Source: Prevotella sp.
GTDB lineage: Bacteria; Bacteroidota; Bacteroidia; Bacteroidales; Bacteroidaceae
Direction of reading: 5' to 3'
DNA: 64,000 nucleotides
NCBI GenBank assembly: GCA_017428925.1
Contig: JAFRPY010000077.1
Span: 1 to 64,000 of the forward strand
Position 1 is the first letter of the stretch. Every line of letters starts with the position of its first letter. The notes beneath the pieces were generated by a model. It saw only the letters and a list, made by a program, of their open reading frames with translations, was not told where the DNA came from and ran no database searches. The position numbers were made by a program, and so were the translations under genes. Below are positions 17,011-24,679 of the stretch, one piece after another.

Positions 17011-18432
17011 TTAAAATCCTTCGTTCTGAACCATGTTCGGGTTAGCATCCATCTCACGTTTCGGGATAGGCATAGCCCAACGCTTGTCGGGGAACGGAAT
17101 GTTGCGGTTAGCCTCGGTGGCATCGTAGTCTGTACGGGTAACGCCAATGCCATTACGAGCGAGGTCGTAGATGAAATGGCCTTCGAATGCCAGTTCCTTG
17201 CGGCGCTCCTGGAGCACAGTCGTCTTAGAGGGTGAGGGAGCCGTAGCGTTGCGAGCTTCGGCGATGGCCCTCAGGTCGCTTTCAGCAGTAACTCCACTGA
17301 TGCTTGCACCATTAATGATAGCTTCAGCACGGTTGAGGTACATCTCGGAGAGACGGATGATGGGCACGTTGGTCTCGTAGGGAACGGCACCGGCCTTGCC
17401 CTTGTACTTCGAGGTGAAGTTATCGTTCTCGTTCTTGAAGAAGAGTTCGGCGCGGATGTCGCCTTCCTCATAGAGGTCTACCAGGTCGGTAGTGGCACAG
17501 ATGTCACCATAGCCGTCAACAGCAGTGATATAAGGCAGGTGGCTCCAACCTGAGTCGTCCCAGTATTCATTCTTCTTGGAACCGTAGACTTCCAGGATGA
17601 TTTCACCGTAGCTGTCGCCGATGGCAGCCTGATACATATTGATGTAGTCTTCGCCGGTGGCGAGCGAGTACTTCTTGTTGTTGATTACCTTTGTGGCATA
17701 GTCGGCAGCCTTCTGCCACTGACCCATGTAAAGGTAAACGCGTGAGAGCAGGGCCTGGATGGCAGCCTTGCTGGCTACAGCCTTCTTGTCGCTGGCATCG
17801 CTGCGGGTGAAGTCATCGCTCATCAGGCTTTCGGCCTCGGTCAGGTCGGCAACCACTTGGTCGTAGACCTCGGTCACAGTGTTACGGGCAGGGCTTCCGT
17901 TTTCGGTAATGAGCACCACGGGAACACCCAGGCTGTTAGGCTGTGAAGTGTAAGGCTGTGCGTAGGTGATGACCAGGTCGAAGTGGCAGAGCGCACGGAT
18001 GAAGAGTGCCTCGGCTTTCAAGTTGTCCACATCTTTCTGTGTGACGTCGCCTGTTACCTTGCCTTCCAGGTTGTTGATCACGTTGTTGGCGCGAGCAATG
18101 GTATAGTAGGCATACGTCCAAAGCGAAGAGGTTTGGCTTTCAGTGTAGTTCCAAGGTACATCTTGGCGATAGCGTCCTGATCCGGCTACTGATGTCGGAT
18201 TCTTGGCGTTTCCGCTGCGCAGTTCGCCTTGCAGGATGAATTGTCCGTCGTACCAGTCACTGCTCTGGAACATACCATAGAGTGCAGCGCCTGCATTGCT
18301 CAGGCTTTCGAATTTCGAGAATGTCAGTTCGTTGCTCTGTTTCAGTTCGGGCTCTTCGTTTAAGAAATCGCTGCAAGAGCTGAAGACGCCGATTGCTGAC
18401 AGAAGCGTAATTCCCAATAATATCTTTTTCAT
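17011..18432 (-). CDS. SusD/RagB-family outer-membrane lipoprotein
   Basis: 473 residues. Signal with lipobox SSC (Cys about 20) and then SDFLNEEPELKQSNELTFSK. TPR-like helical SusD features include YTIARANNVINNLEG, AEALFIRALCHFDLVITYAQ, SRVYLYMGQWQKAADYATKVI, and the C-terminal RLSEMYLNRAEAI, EARNATAPSPSK and ERRKELAFEGHFIYDLARNG. SusD proteins cap the SusC channel and bind the substrate. Here the pair is followed by proteases, which suggests RagAB-like peptide uptake rather than a glycan; this is inference. Confidence 0.95.
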   Translation of the reverse strand: MKKILLGITLLSAIGVFSSCSDFLNEEPELKQSNELTFSKFESLSNAGAALYGMFQSSDWYDGQFILQGELRSGNAKNPTSVAGSGRYRQDVPWNYTESQTSSLWTYAYYTIARANNVINNLEGKVTGDVTQKDVDNLKAEALFIRALCHFDLVITYAQPYTSQPNSLGVPVVLITENGSPARNTVTEVYDQVVADLTEAESLMSDDFTRSDASDKKAVASKAAIQALLSRVYLYMGQWQKAADYATKVINNKKYSLATGEDYINMYQAAIGDSYGEIILEVYGSKKNEYWDDSGWSHLPYITAVDGYGDICATTDLVDLYEEGDIRAELFFKNENDNFTSKYKGKAGAVPYETNVPIIRLSEMYLNRAEAIINGASISGVTAESDLRAIAEARNATAPSPSKTTVLQERRKELAFEGHFIYDLARNGIGVTRTDYDATEANRNIPFPDKRWAMPIPKREMDANPNMVQNEGF

Positions 18433-18462
18433 AATCTTATCCTTGTTTTTGATGTTTCTGAT

Positions 18463-21447
18463 TTAGAAAGACAAATCCAGACCGAGTACGAAACTCTTGG
18501 TGACAGGGTATACACCGTAGCCCATACCGTCGACGCCGCGCTCAGGATCCCAGAAGTTCACATCGTGGAAGGTGAAAACGTTCAGGCCGCTGGCATAGAC
18601 GCGTGCACTGCTGAAGCCGATCTTGCGGAGCAGGCTGGCGGGAACATTGTAGGACAGGGTGATGTCCTTGATACGGAAGTAGTCGCCCTTCTCAATGAAG
18701 CGGTTCGACGAGAAGCTGTTGGAGTTGGTAGTATTACCGGCGATTGGCTTCGGGTTGCAGCCAGTGTCGCCCGGTTTCTTCCAGTAGTTCAGCAGGCCTT
18801 TCTGCTGGTTCATTGTCATCTGGGCACCGTCACTGGTGAAGTAGCGGTTCTCAATGATGAGCACTTTGTTGCCGCCCTTGAATTCGCCGACAACGCTCAG
18901 TGAAAGGTCTTTCCATGTCAGTGTGGTGTGTACACCACCGGTGTAGGTGGGTTCAGGACTGCCGCTCTTCACGTAGGCAGCATCATTGTAGTCGTTGGTC
19001 AGTTCGCCGTCTTCGGTACGCCAGAGGGCCTCACCGTTCACGGGGTTCACGCCAACATAGTCTTTCAGCCAGAATGTGAACAGCTTTTCGCCCACGATGT
19101 GCTTCAGACGAGAGTCTTCAGAATAGTTCATCTCTTCGTCGCCAGCCAGTTCGAGGATCTTCGACTTGTTGTGTGCAATGTTGAATCCGGCATTCCACTT
19201 CCAGTCGCCCTGGTCGATGATGTCGGCGTCGAACTGGAACTCAATACCCGTGTTGCGCATTGAACCGATGTTGGTATAGGCAGAGTTGAAACCAGTGGTT
19301 GATGACTGTGCCTTGCTGAGCAGCATGTCGGTGGTCTTACGGTTGTAGACATCGATGCTACCCGAGAAGCGCTTCAGGAAGCGGAAGTCGAGACCGAGGT
19401 TCCAAGTGTAGTTGCGCTCCCATGACAGGTCGTCGTTGGCAGGAGTAGAGGGACGCAGACCGGTAACACCGTTGTAGGCAGAAGAGGTATATGTACCGAA
19501 CTGCTGGTAATGACCGATGTTGTTGTTACCGTTTACACCATAGCTGGCGCGCAGCTTCAAGGTGTTCAGCCAAGTAAGGTTCTGCATGAACTTCTCGTTG
19601 TGGATGTTCCAAGAAGCACCCACCGACCAGAAGGTACCCCACTGGTTGTTCTTACCGAACAGTGAGCTACCGTCGGCACGGATACTGGCCTGCAGGAAGT
19701 AGCGAGAAGCGTAGTTGTAGTCAAGGATACCGAACCATGACATCATCGTGTCGGTATAGGTGTCGTATTCAATGTTGTAGCTGTCAGTGCTACCTGAGTT
19801 GACATAAGGAATGTCGGGATTCAGGTTGGTTGCATACTGATACTGCAGCCAGTAGTACTTGTGGAAGGCTTCCTGACCAGCCAGCACGCGAACGCTGTGG
19901 TCGCCATACTGATCTTGGAAGGTAGCTGTGTTAGAGGTAGTCAGCACACGGTACTGATACTCTTCGGTCTGCAGCACGGGATAACCGCTCTCGTAGTCGT
20001 TAGATTCGAGTGACCAGTAGCGGCGGTCCTCGTTGAAGCTCATTTCAGCAGCATTGTTGGTCTTCAGTGTCAGCTGCTTGATGGGTTTCCACTCCAGGTA
20101 GATGCTACCGTTGAACTTGTACTTCTTCGACCACTGGTCGTCGTACTGTGCAGTAGCGCGCGGGTTGGTGTTGGAGTTCTCTGAAATTCTAACATAGTGT
20201 GATCCGTCTGCGTTGTAGGCAGGTGTCCAAGGCAGGATGGTCATTCCGGCGAAAGCGGGGTTAGAATAGTAGAGGCTCTGCATGGGAACGTCCTCACCAT
20301 AGAGGTAACCCACGTTCACGCGTACGCCGGTGGTCAGATACTTGTTGATCTGGTGGTCGGCGTTGACACGGGCCTGGATACGCTTGAAGTCGATTCCGTA
20401 GTAAACACCCTCATTGTCGTGATAAGAAACAGAGTTATAGTACTTTGTGCGGGCAGAACCACCGCTCATGGTGAGTTCATACTCCTGCAGATGACCTGTA
20501 CGGCTCAGGTGGTCCATCCAGTTGGTCTGCGGGCGAGTGAGCAGCTCGTAGGGACGATAGTAGTTGGCACCTGCTGTGGGATCATCGGGATCCTTTCCGG
20601 CATTCCTGACAGCCTGGCGCTGGTATTCCAGCAGCTCTTGTCCGGTCATCATGCCGAAGTCGTTATCGTTGGCCAGTGTGGAAACACCATACTTGGCGCG
20701 AACGGTGAACTTGCTCTTGCCTTCTTTACCACTCTTGGTGGTGATCAGGATCACACCGTTGGCAGCACGGCTACCGTAAACTGATGCTGCTGCAGCATCC
20801 TTCAGCACGGTAATGTTGTCGATGTCGTCGGGGTTGATGGCGGCAATCGGGTTACTGGTATTGGTCATCTGTGAGTCGTCACCGCTCATGATGGGAATAC
20901 CGTCGACCACGTACAACGGGTTGTTGCCTGCGTTAATTGAACTGGTACCACGGATGCGGATACTTGAACTAGAACCCGGCTGACCAGAACTCTGGGTCAC
21001 CATCACACCGGCCATCTTACCGCTCAGCATCTTGTCGAGCGAAGTGGCAGGGATGTCGGCAATGTCTTTTGCCTTCACGCTGGTGATAGAACCCGTCTTG
21101 GCCTCGCGGCGCTGCGTTCCGTAACCCACCACGATCACCTCGTCGAGGGCTTCGGCATCGCTCGTGAGTTCGATGCGCATTTTTGTACCTTTAGCGGCAA
21201 CTTCAATGGGCTCCATGCCCACGTAGGTCACTCGAATGGTGCTTTTGCCTTCGGGAATCGAAAGCTCGAACTTACCATTCACGTCGGTAACGGTTCCCTG
21301 GTTGGTGCCTGGCACTTGCACTGTGGCACCTATCACGGGTTGGCCGTCTTCATGAGATACTACGGTTCCGCTAACTTTCGTTTGAGCCATGGCCATTCCA
21401 ACAAACAGGAATAGCGAGGCTAAAATCAGAGTTACTCTTTTTTCCAT
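18463..21447 (-). CDS. SusC/RagA-family TonB-dependent transporter
   Basis: 994 residues. Signal peptide (about 1-21), carboxypeptidase-regulatory-like domain (about 24-95: VSGTVVSHEDGQPVIGATVQ), TonB-box-like EALDEVIVVGYGTQRR, plug domain with the SusC signature GSSSSIRIRGTSSINAGNNP and LYVVDGIPI, then a large beta-barrel ending in KSFVLGLDLSF with C-terminal Phe. It pumps a ligand across the outer membrane using TonB energy, with the SusD lid encoded next. A complete promoter precedes it. First gene of an operon of seven genes reading toward 9846. Confidence 0.96.
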   Translation of the reverse strand: MEKRVTLILASLFLFVGMAMAQTKVSGTVVSHEDGQPVIGATVQVPGTNQGTVTDVNGKFELSIPEGKSTIRVTYVGMEPIEVAAKGTKMRIELTSDAEALDEVIVVGYGTQRREAKTGSITSVKAKDIADIPATSLDKMLSGKMAGVMVTQSSGQPGSSSSIRIRGTSSINAGNNPLYVVDGIPIMSGDDSQMTNTSNPIAAINPDDIDNITVLKDAAAASVYGSRAANGVILITTKSGKEGKSKFTVRAKYGVSTLANDNDFGMMTGQELLEYQRQAVRNAGKDPDDPTAGANYYRPYELLTRPQTNWMDHLSRTGHLQEYELTMSGGSARTKYYNSVSYHDNEGVYYGIDFKRIQARVNADHQINKYLTTGVRVNVGYLYGEDVPMQSLYYSNPAFAGMTILPWTPAYNADGSHYVRISENSNTNPRATAQYDDQWSKKYKFNGSIYLEWKPIKQLTLKTNNAAEMSFNEDRRYWSLESNDYESGYPVLQTEEYQYRVLTTSNTATFQDQYGDHSVRVLAGQEAFHKYYWLQYQYATNLNPDIPYVNSGSTDSYNIEYDTYTDTMMSWFGILDYNYASRYFLQASIRADGSSLFGKNNQWGTFWSVGASWNIHNEKFMQNLTWLNTLKLRASYGVNGNNNIGHYQQFGTYTSSAYNGVTGLRPSTPANDDLSWERNYTWNLGLDFRFLKRFSGSIDVYNRKTTDMLLSKAQSSTTGFNSAYTNIGSMRNTGIEFQFDADIIDQGDWKWNAGFNIAHNKSKILELAGDEEMNYSEDSRLKHIVGEKLFTFWLKDYVGVNPVNGEALWRTEDGELTNDYNDAAYVKSGSPEPTYTGGVHTTLTWKDLSLSVVGEFKGGNKVLIIENRYFTSDGAQMTMNQQKGLLNYWKKPGDTGCNPKPIAGNTTNSNSFSSNRFIEKGDYFRIKDITLSYNVPASLLRKIGFSSARVYASGLNVFTFHDVNFWDPERGVDGMGYGVYPVTKSFVLGLDLSF

Positions 21448-21512
21448 AAATACTCTCTCTCGTTAAATGATATTAAATAGTTAATTAGGTATTCAATTCG
21501 ATATGTAGATTG

Positions 21513-21544
21513 CAAAAGTAAGATAATTTTTTATATTTCGCAAA
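21513..21544 (-). promoter_or_regulatory. susC operon promoter
   Basis: On the minus strand, TTTG (21541-21544), a 20-nt spacer and TACTTTTG (21513-21520). The start codon follows about 65 nt after the -7 box. Confidence 0.75.
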
Positions 21545-21892
21545 CTTTTTTGCAAAAAACTCGTATTTTACCCCCACATTCCTTCATTTTTTCTAATTTT
21601 TCTACCTTTTTGTTAACGTTTCAGGATAAAAAGTGTTAACGGAACACAACTGTTTTTGGACATTTTTATTCGCAATAAATTCATTATTCCCCTTATACAT
21701 TATTATAATAATAGTATCTCTGCGATTTTTAATTCAACACAGAGACACAAAAGTAATTTAGTCTAAATTACTTACCAATTTAGTCTAATTTACTTAGTAA
21801 TTTAGTCTAAATTACTTTGCTAATCATAATGATTTGATTTTCGGTTCATACGGATGACTGTAATTGCTGTCAATATGTTATGTTTTGTGGCG
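21545..21892. other. Intergenic region between the M43 protease gene and the susC promoter
   Basis: 348 bp, very AT-rich, with no open frame of note. It contains the 22-bp dyad array at 21751-21820 and a T-rich tract. No regulator gene lies next to it, so control of the susC operon probably acts from elsewhere. Confidence 0.6.
21751..21820. repeat. 22-bp dyad array, three copies
   Basis: Units start at 21755, 21777 and 21799 with an exact 22-bp period. Each has a near-palindromic 15-mer AATTTAGTCTAAATT and a 7-bp spacer (ACTTACC, ACTTAGT, ACTTTGC). The middle unit is slightly degenerate. With flanking bases the first unit forms a 23-bp palindrome. The same array with a central A instead of T occurs at 62580-62671. 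Confidence 0.85.
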
Positions 21893-23044
21893 CTATTGCT
21901 GCCAGGGCGACGGCGGACAGTTGGAGAGACGGGGACGGAACAGGGTGGGGGAGGCATCGATGGACGAACTGCTGCGGGTTCCGGATTCCTCAAGCCTGAC
22001 TCCGGGCATCAGCGGACAATAGTTCAGCACGTGGCGCGTGCGGTTGCGCTGCTGTTTCGAAAACGTGCTGCCCAGCGTATAGATGTAGTCCATGATGTTG
22101 TCGGCGTAGTATTCTTCGCCCGTAGTGCATTCCGTGCGGGCCGGGAGGTCGTAGAAACTGGTGATGAAAAGGCGTTCCTGGGGGGTGAGGTTTTCCAGAA
22201 AATCGCTGACGGTCTTTGTGTAGGCGTTGTAGTCGCACGACTTGGTGTCGCTGCAGTAGTCGGTATCGTCGCAGCCGTTCTCAGAAAACGAGTGGAGCAG
22301 TCCGAGGTAGTGGCCCAGCTCGTGGGCCAAAGTCTGCCAGATGCAATCGGGGTTGACATATCCCCATTTCTGGTTTTGGTCGACGAACCTGTTGTTCAGG
22401 CATATTCCCCAAGGATTGGAAAACCGTTTCACGCGGTCGAAAAACGAGGGTATCGTGTCTTCCAGTCCCTCCAGTGGATGCAATGTGGTCATAACGGGCA
22501 TCACCGAGACGCCTTTAGTAATCTGCTCTTCCTCGTCGGAAAACTTGAACAGGAAGATGTTGATGAATTTTTTCAGGTTCTGGGTGTATTCGCCGTAGGA
22601 TGAGCTTTTGTAGAGGAAGTCCTTGTAGTTGTAGTCGTCGAAGTTGACTTCGTGGCGCAGCACGCCCGGCTCGCCCATGGTTTTCCCATCTTCGTCGGCA
22701 GTGGCCATCTTGAAGGTGATGTTCATGCCGTTACGCTTATAGAGTGCGTTCACGCTGTCGATAATCAGGCTCAGCCGTGCCTGACTGGGATATTGCAGCG
22801 CATCATTCTTGTCTTTGTAGAGCACATGGAAGACGACGGGCAACTCGTATTCGTAGTCGTCGCTGATGGAAGTTGCCGTCTCGTTGGTAGTGCTACTGCT
22901 GGTAGATACTTCGTCGTTGTTGCCGCAAGCGGTTAGGATGAGGAAAAGAAAGGCCCACCCCCACCCCTCCCAAAGGGAGGGGAGATTTAACTGCCAAAGG
23001 GAGGGGAGATTTCGTTTGCGAATGATTGGATTTTTTCTGTTCAT
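21893..23044 (-). CDS. M43-type (pappalysin/cytophagalysin-like) lipoprotein zinc protease
   Basis: 383 residues from ATG 23044. Lipobox LTAC with Cys40. The zinc motif HELGHYLGLLH (first His about 241) and the downstream NIMDYIYTLG Met-turn are typical of M43 metzincins, as are paired cysteines (CDDTDYCSDTKSC) after the motif. Earlier in-frame codons up to 23080 are less likely as start. Odd point: residues about 12-31, which form the front of the signal peptide, are encoded by a palindromic element (22951-23012) with two copies of the peptide NLPSLW. The hydrophobic core after it, AFLFLILTAC, still makes a lipoprotein signal. The C-terminal tail (RSSSSIDASPTLFRPRL) looks low-complexity. Probably a surface or periplasmic protease. 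Confidence 0.88.
   Translation of the reverse strand: MNRKNPIIRKRNLPSLWQLNLPSLWEGWGWAFLFLILTACGNNDEVSTSSSTTNETATSISDDYEYELPVVFHVLYKDKNDALQYPSQARLSLIIDSVNALYKRNGMNITFKMATADEDGKTMGEPGVLRHEVNFDDYNYKDFLYKSSSYGEYTQNLKKFINIFLFKFSDEEEQITKGVSVMPVMTTLHPLEGLEDTIPSFFDRVKRFSNPWGICLNNRFVDQNQKWGYVNPDCIWQTLAHELGHYLGLLHSFSENGCDDTDYCSDTKSCDYNAYTKTVSDFLENLTPQERLFITSFYDLPARTECTTGEEYYADNIMDYIYTLGSTFSKQQRNRTRHVLNYCPLMPGVRLEESGTRSSSSIDASPTLFRPRLSNCPPSPWQQ
22951..23012. repeat. GC-rich palindromic element inside the protease signal peptide
   Basis: On the minus strand it contains two copies of CTCCCCTCCCTTTGG, then GGAGGGGTGGGGGTGGGCC. It includes the palindrome CCCTCCCTTTGGGAGGG and a G-rich tail. It lies in frame in the signal-peptide region of the M43 protease. 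Confidence 0.75.
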
Positions 23045-23176
23045 GGAAAAATGGCGTAGCGGAAATAAATGTGGCGACAACTGCCTGTGCAGCCATCGCC
23101 ACTGTATGCTTTACTCGAGAATAAAGAGTCGGTTTGAATTGATAATTCTTAATCGCAGCGAAGCGAGAATAATGCT

Positions 23177-23204
23177 TAATTCTAAACTCTAAATTCTAAA
23201 CTCT
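23177..23204. repeat. Heptamer tandem array at the end of the coiled-coil protein gene
   Basis: TAATTCT, AAACTCT, AAATTCT, AAACTCT: four 7-bp units running up to the minus-strand stop codon at 23204-23206. Confidence 0.6.
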
Positions 23205-23629
23205 TAAAGCTTTTTCTGCAGTTTGTTGGCTTTTTCAGCCTTCTTCAGTGCCTTCTCGTGAGCCTTGGCTGCCTTTACGCGGGCTTTGGCCACCTTTACG
23301 GCGTCAGCGTTTTCGGCTTCCAGTTCGTTGAGTTTTTTCTGGGCCTTTTCGTAGTCCTTCTGGGCGTCTTCAGCATCTTCCTTGGCCTTGTTGGCTTTTT
23401 CTATGGCCTTCTGCTGCTTTTCAATCTTTTTCCTTTCCTTTTCAGCCTGCTTTTCTTTTTTCTTGGCTTCCTTCTGTTGTTTTTCCAACTCCTTGGCGGC
23501 TTTCTGCTGCTGTTTCAGCTCTTTTGCTTGCTGCTCAGGAGTAAGTACTTGCTGTGCATTTGCTCCTACCACACCGAAGAGGAAGAGCATGGTAACCATA
23601 ACGGCTAATTTCTGGATGAATTTCTTCAT
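23204..23629 (-). CDS. Small secreted coiled-coil protein, Lys/Glu/Gln-rich
   Basis: 141 residues. Signal peptide with a cut after about residue 25 (FGVVGANAQQ), then a nearly continuous highly charged helix of K, E, Q and A residues, predicted to be coiled coil up to the end (KAHEKALKKAEKANKLQKKL). No enzyme motif. Similar short exported coiled-coil proteins occur in Bacteroidales without known function; a periplasmic structural or chaperone-like role is possible. Stands alone between the M43 protease and the SDR gene. Confidence 0.75.
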   Translation of the reverse strand: MKKFIQKLAVMVTMLFLFGVVGANAQQVLTPEQQAKELKQQQKAAKELEKQQKEAKKKEKQAEKERKKIEKQQKAIEKANKAKEDAEDAQKDYEKAQKKLNELEAENADAVKVAKARVKAAKAHEKALKKAEKANKLQKKL

Positions 23630-23839
23630 TTTCTTTCAATTTTAAGGTGTTAAAGTAACCGACTATTCGGTTACGGATGCAAATTTAAACAAAAAAATTG
23701 ATACAGTGAAAAGAATAAGGGCAAAAAAATGCAAATTCTGTGTTAGATTTTTGAAGATTTTTGTTCGTTTTTACTTATCTTTATTTCATTTTACTCAATG
23801 AAGGTAGGCGGCATCTCAACAAAAAAAGAAAAGGTTTTC

Positions 23840-23870
23840 TTTGTTTTGTCTTCGATTTGCACTACCTTTG
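23840..23870 (+). promoter_or_regulatory. SDR gene promoter
   Basis: TTTG 23840-23843, a 19-nt spacer, TACCTTTG 23863-23870. The ATG at 23886 follows only 15 bp after the -7 box, so the leader is very short. Confidence 0.75.
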
Positions 23871-23885
23871 CCGAAAATTTTGGAT

Positions 23886-24641
23886 ATGAATAAGATAGTG
23901 TTGATTACGGGCGCGACAAGCGGTATCGGACTTGGGTGCGCAAGGAAATTCGCAGAGAATGGCGACAAGGTGATTCTGACAGGCCGAAAAGAACAGCGGT
24001 TGGCGGAAATTGCCCGGGAACTGACGGAGAAGGGGGCACAGGTGCTGACGCTGGTGTTCGATGTGAGAGACCGCGAAAAGGCGATGCAGCTGATGGCCGC
24101 ACTACCCGATGAATGGCGCGAGATTGACGTGCTGGTGAACAATGCCGGTCTGGCTCTGGGAATGGAGCGTGAGCATGAGGGAAATCTGGATGACTGGGAA
24201 ACGATGATTGATACCAACATTAAGGGATTGCTCACAATGACGAAGCTGGTGGTGCCGGGAATGGTTGAGCGGGGACGCGGACACGTTATAAACATTGGTT
24301 CGGTGGCGGGTGATGCTGCCTATGCTGGCGGCAACGTTTATTGTGCCACCAAGGCAGCCGTGAAAGCACTGACCGACGGGTTGCGCATCGATGTGGCCGA
24401 CACCCCAGTCCGTGTGACCAACCTGAAGCCAGGACTTGTGGAGACCAATTTCAGCAATATCCGCTTCCGTGGCGATACCGAACGTGCTGCCAAACTGTAC
24501 ACAGGCATCAAGCCACTGACCGGCGATGATATCGCCGACGTGGCCGTCTATGCGGCAAATGCTCCTGCCCATGTACAGATTGCCGAAGTGCTGATACTTG
24601 CTACCCATCAGGCCAGCCCCAGTATTATTGTCAGGAAATAG
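23886..24641 (+). CDS. Short-chain dehydrogenase/reductase (YdfG-like)
   Basis: 251 residues. Classical SDR with Rossmann motif TGATSGIGLGCA (about 8-19), NNAGLALG, catalytic Ser in GSVAGDAAYAGGN and YxxxK in YCATKAAVKAL. The following PGLVETNF and the length fit the YdfG/3-hydroxy acid dehydrogenase branch, which oxidises serine- or 3-hydroxypropionate-like acids with NADP. GRK after the second strand would favour NADP. ATG 23886 is used because the promoter lies just upstream and an earlier in-frame start falls inside it. Monocistronic. Confidence 0.92.
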   Translation: MNKIVLITGATSGIGLGCARKFAENGDKVILTGRKEQRLAEIARELTEKGAQVLTLVFDVRDREKAMQLMAALPDEWREIDVLVNNAGLALGMEREHEGNLDDWETMIDTNIKGLLTMTKLVVPGMVERGRGHVINIGSVAGDAAYAGGNVYCATKAAVKALTDGLRIDVADTPVRVTNLKPGLVETNFSNIRFRGDTERAAKLYTGIKPLTGDDIADVAVYAANAPAHVQIAEVLILATHQASPSIIVRK

Positions 24642-24679
24642 GGAACCGTGATTGTAGCTTCATGTAATTTGTCGCGTTT

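Noticed and set aside
21755-21820. CRISPR array
   Set aside because: Spacers are only 7 bp and nearly identical, and there are no cas genes; it is a tandem dyad array.
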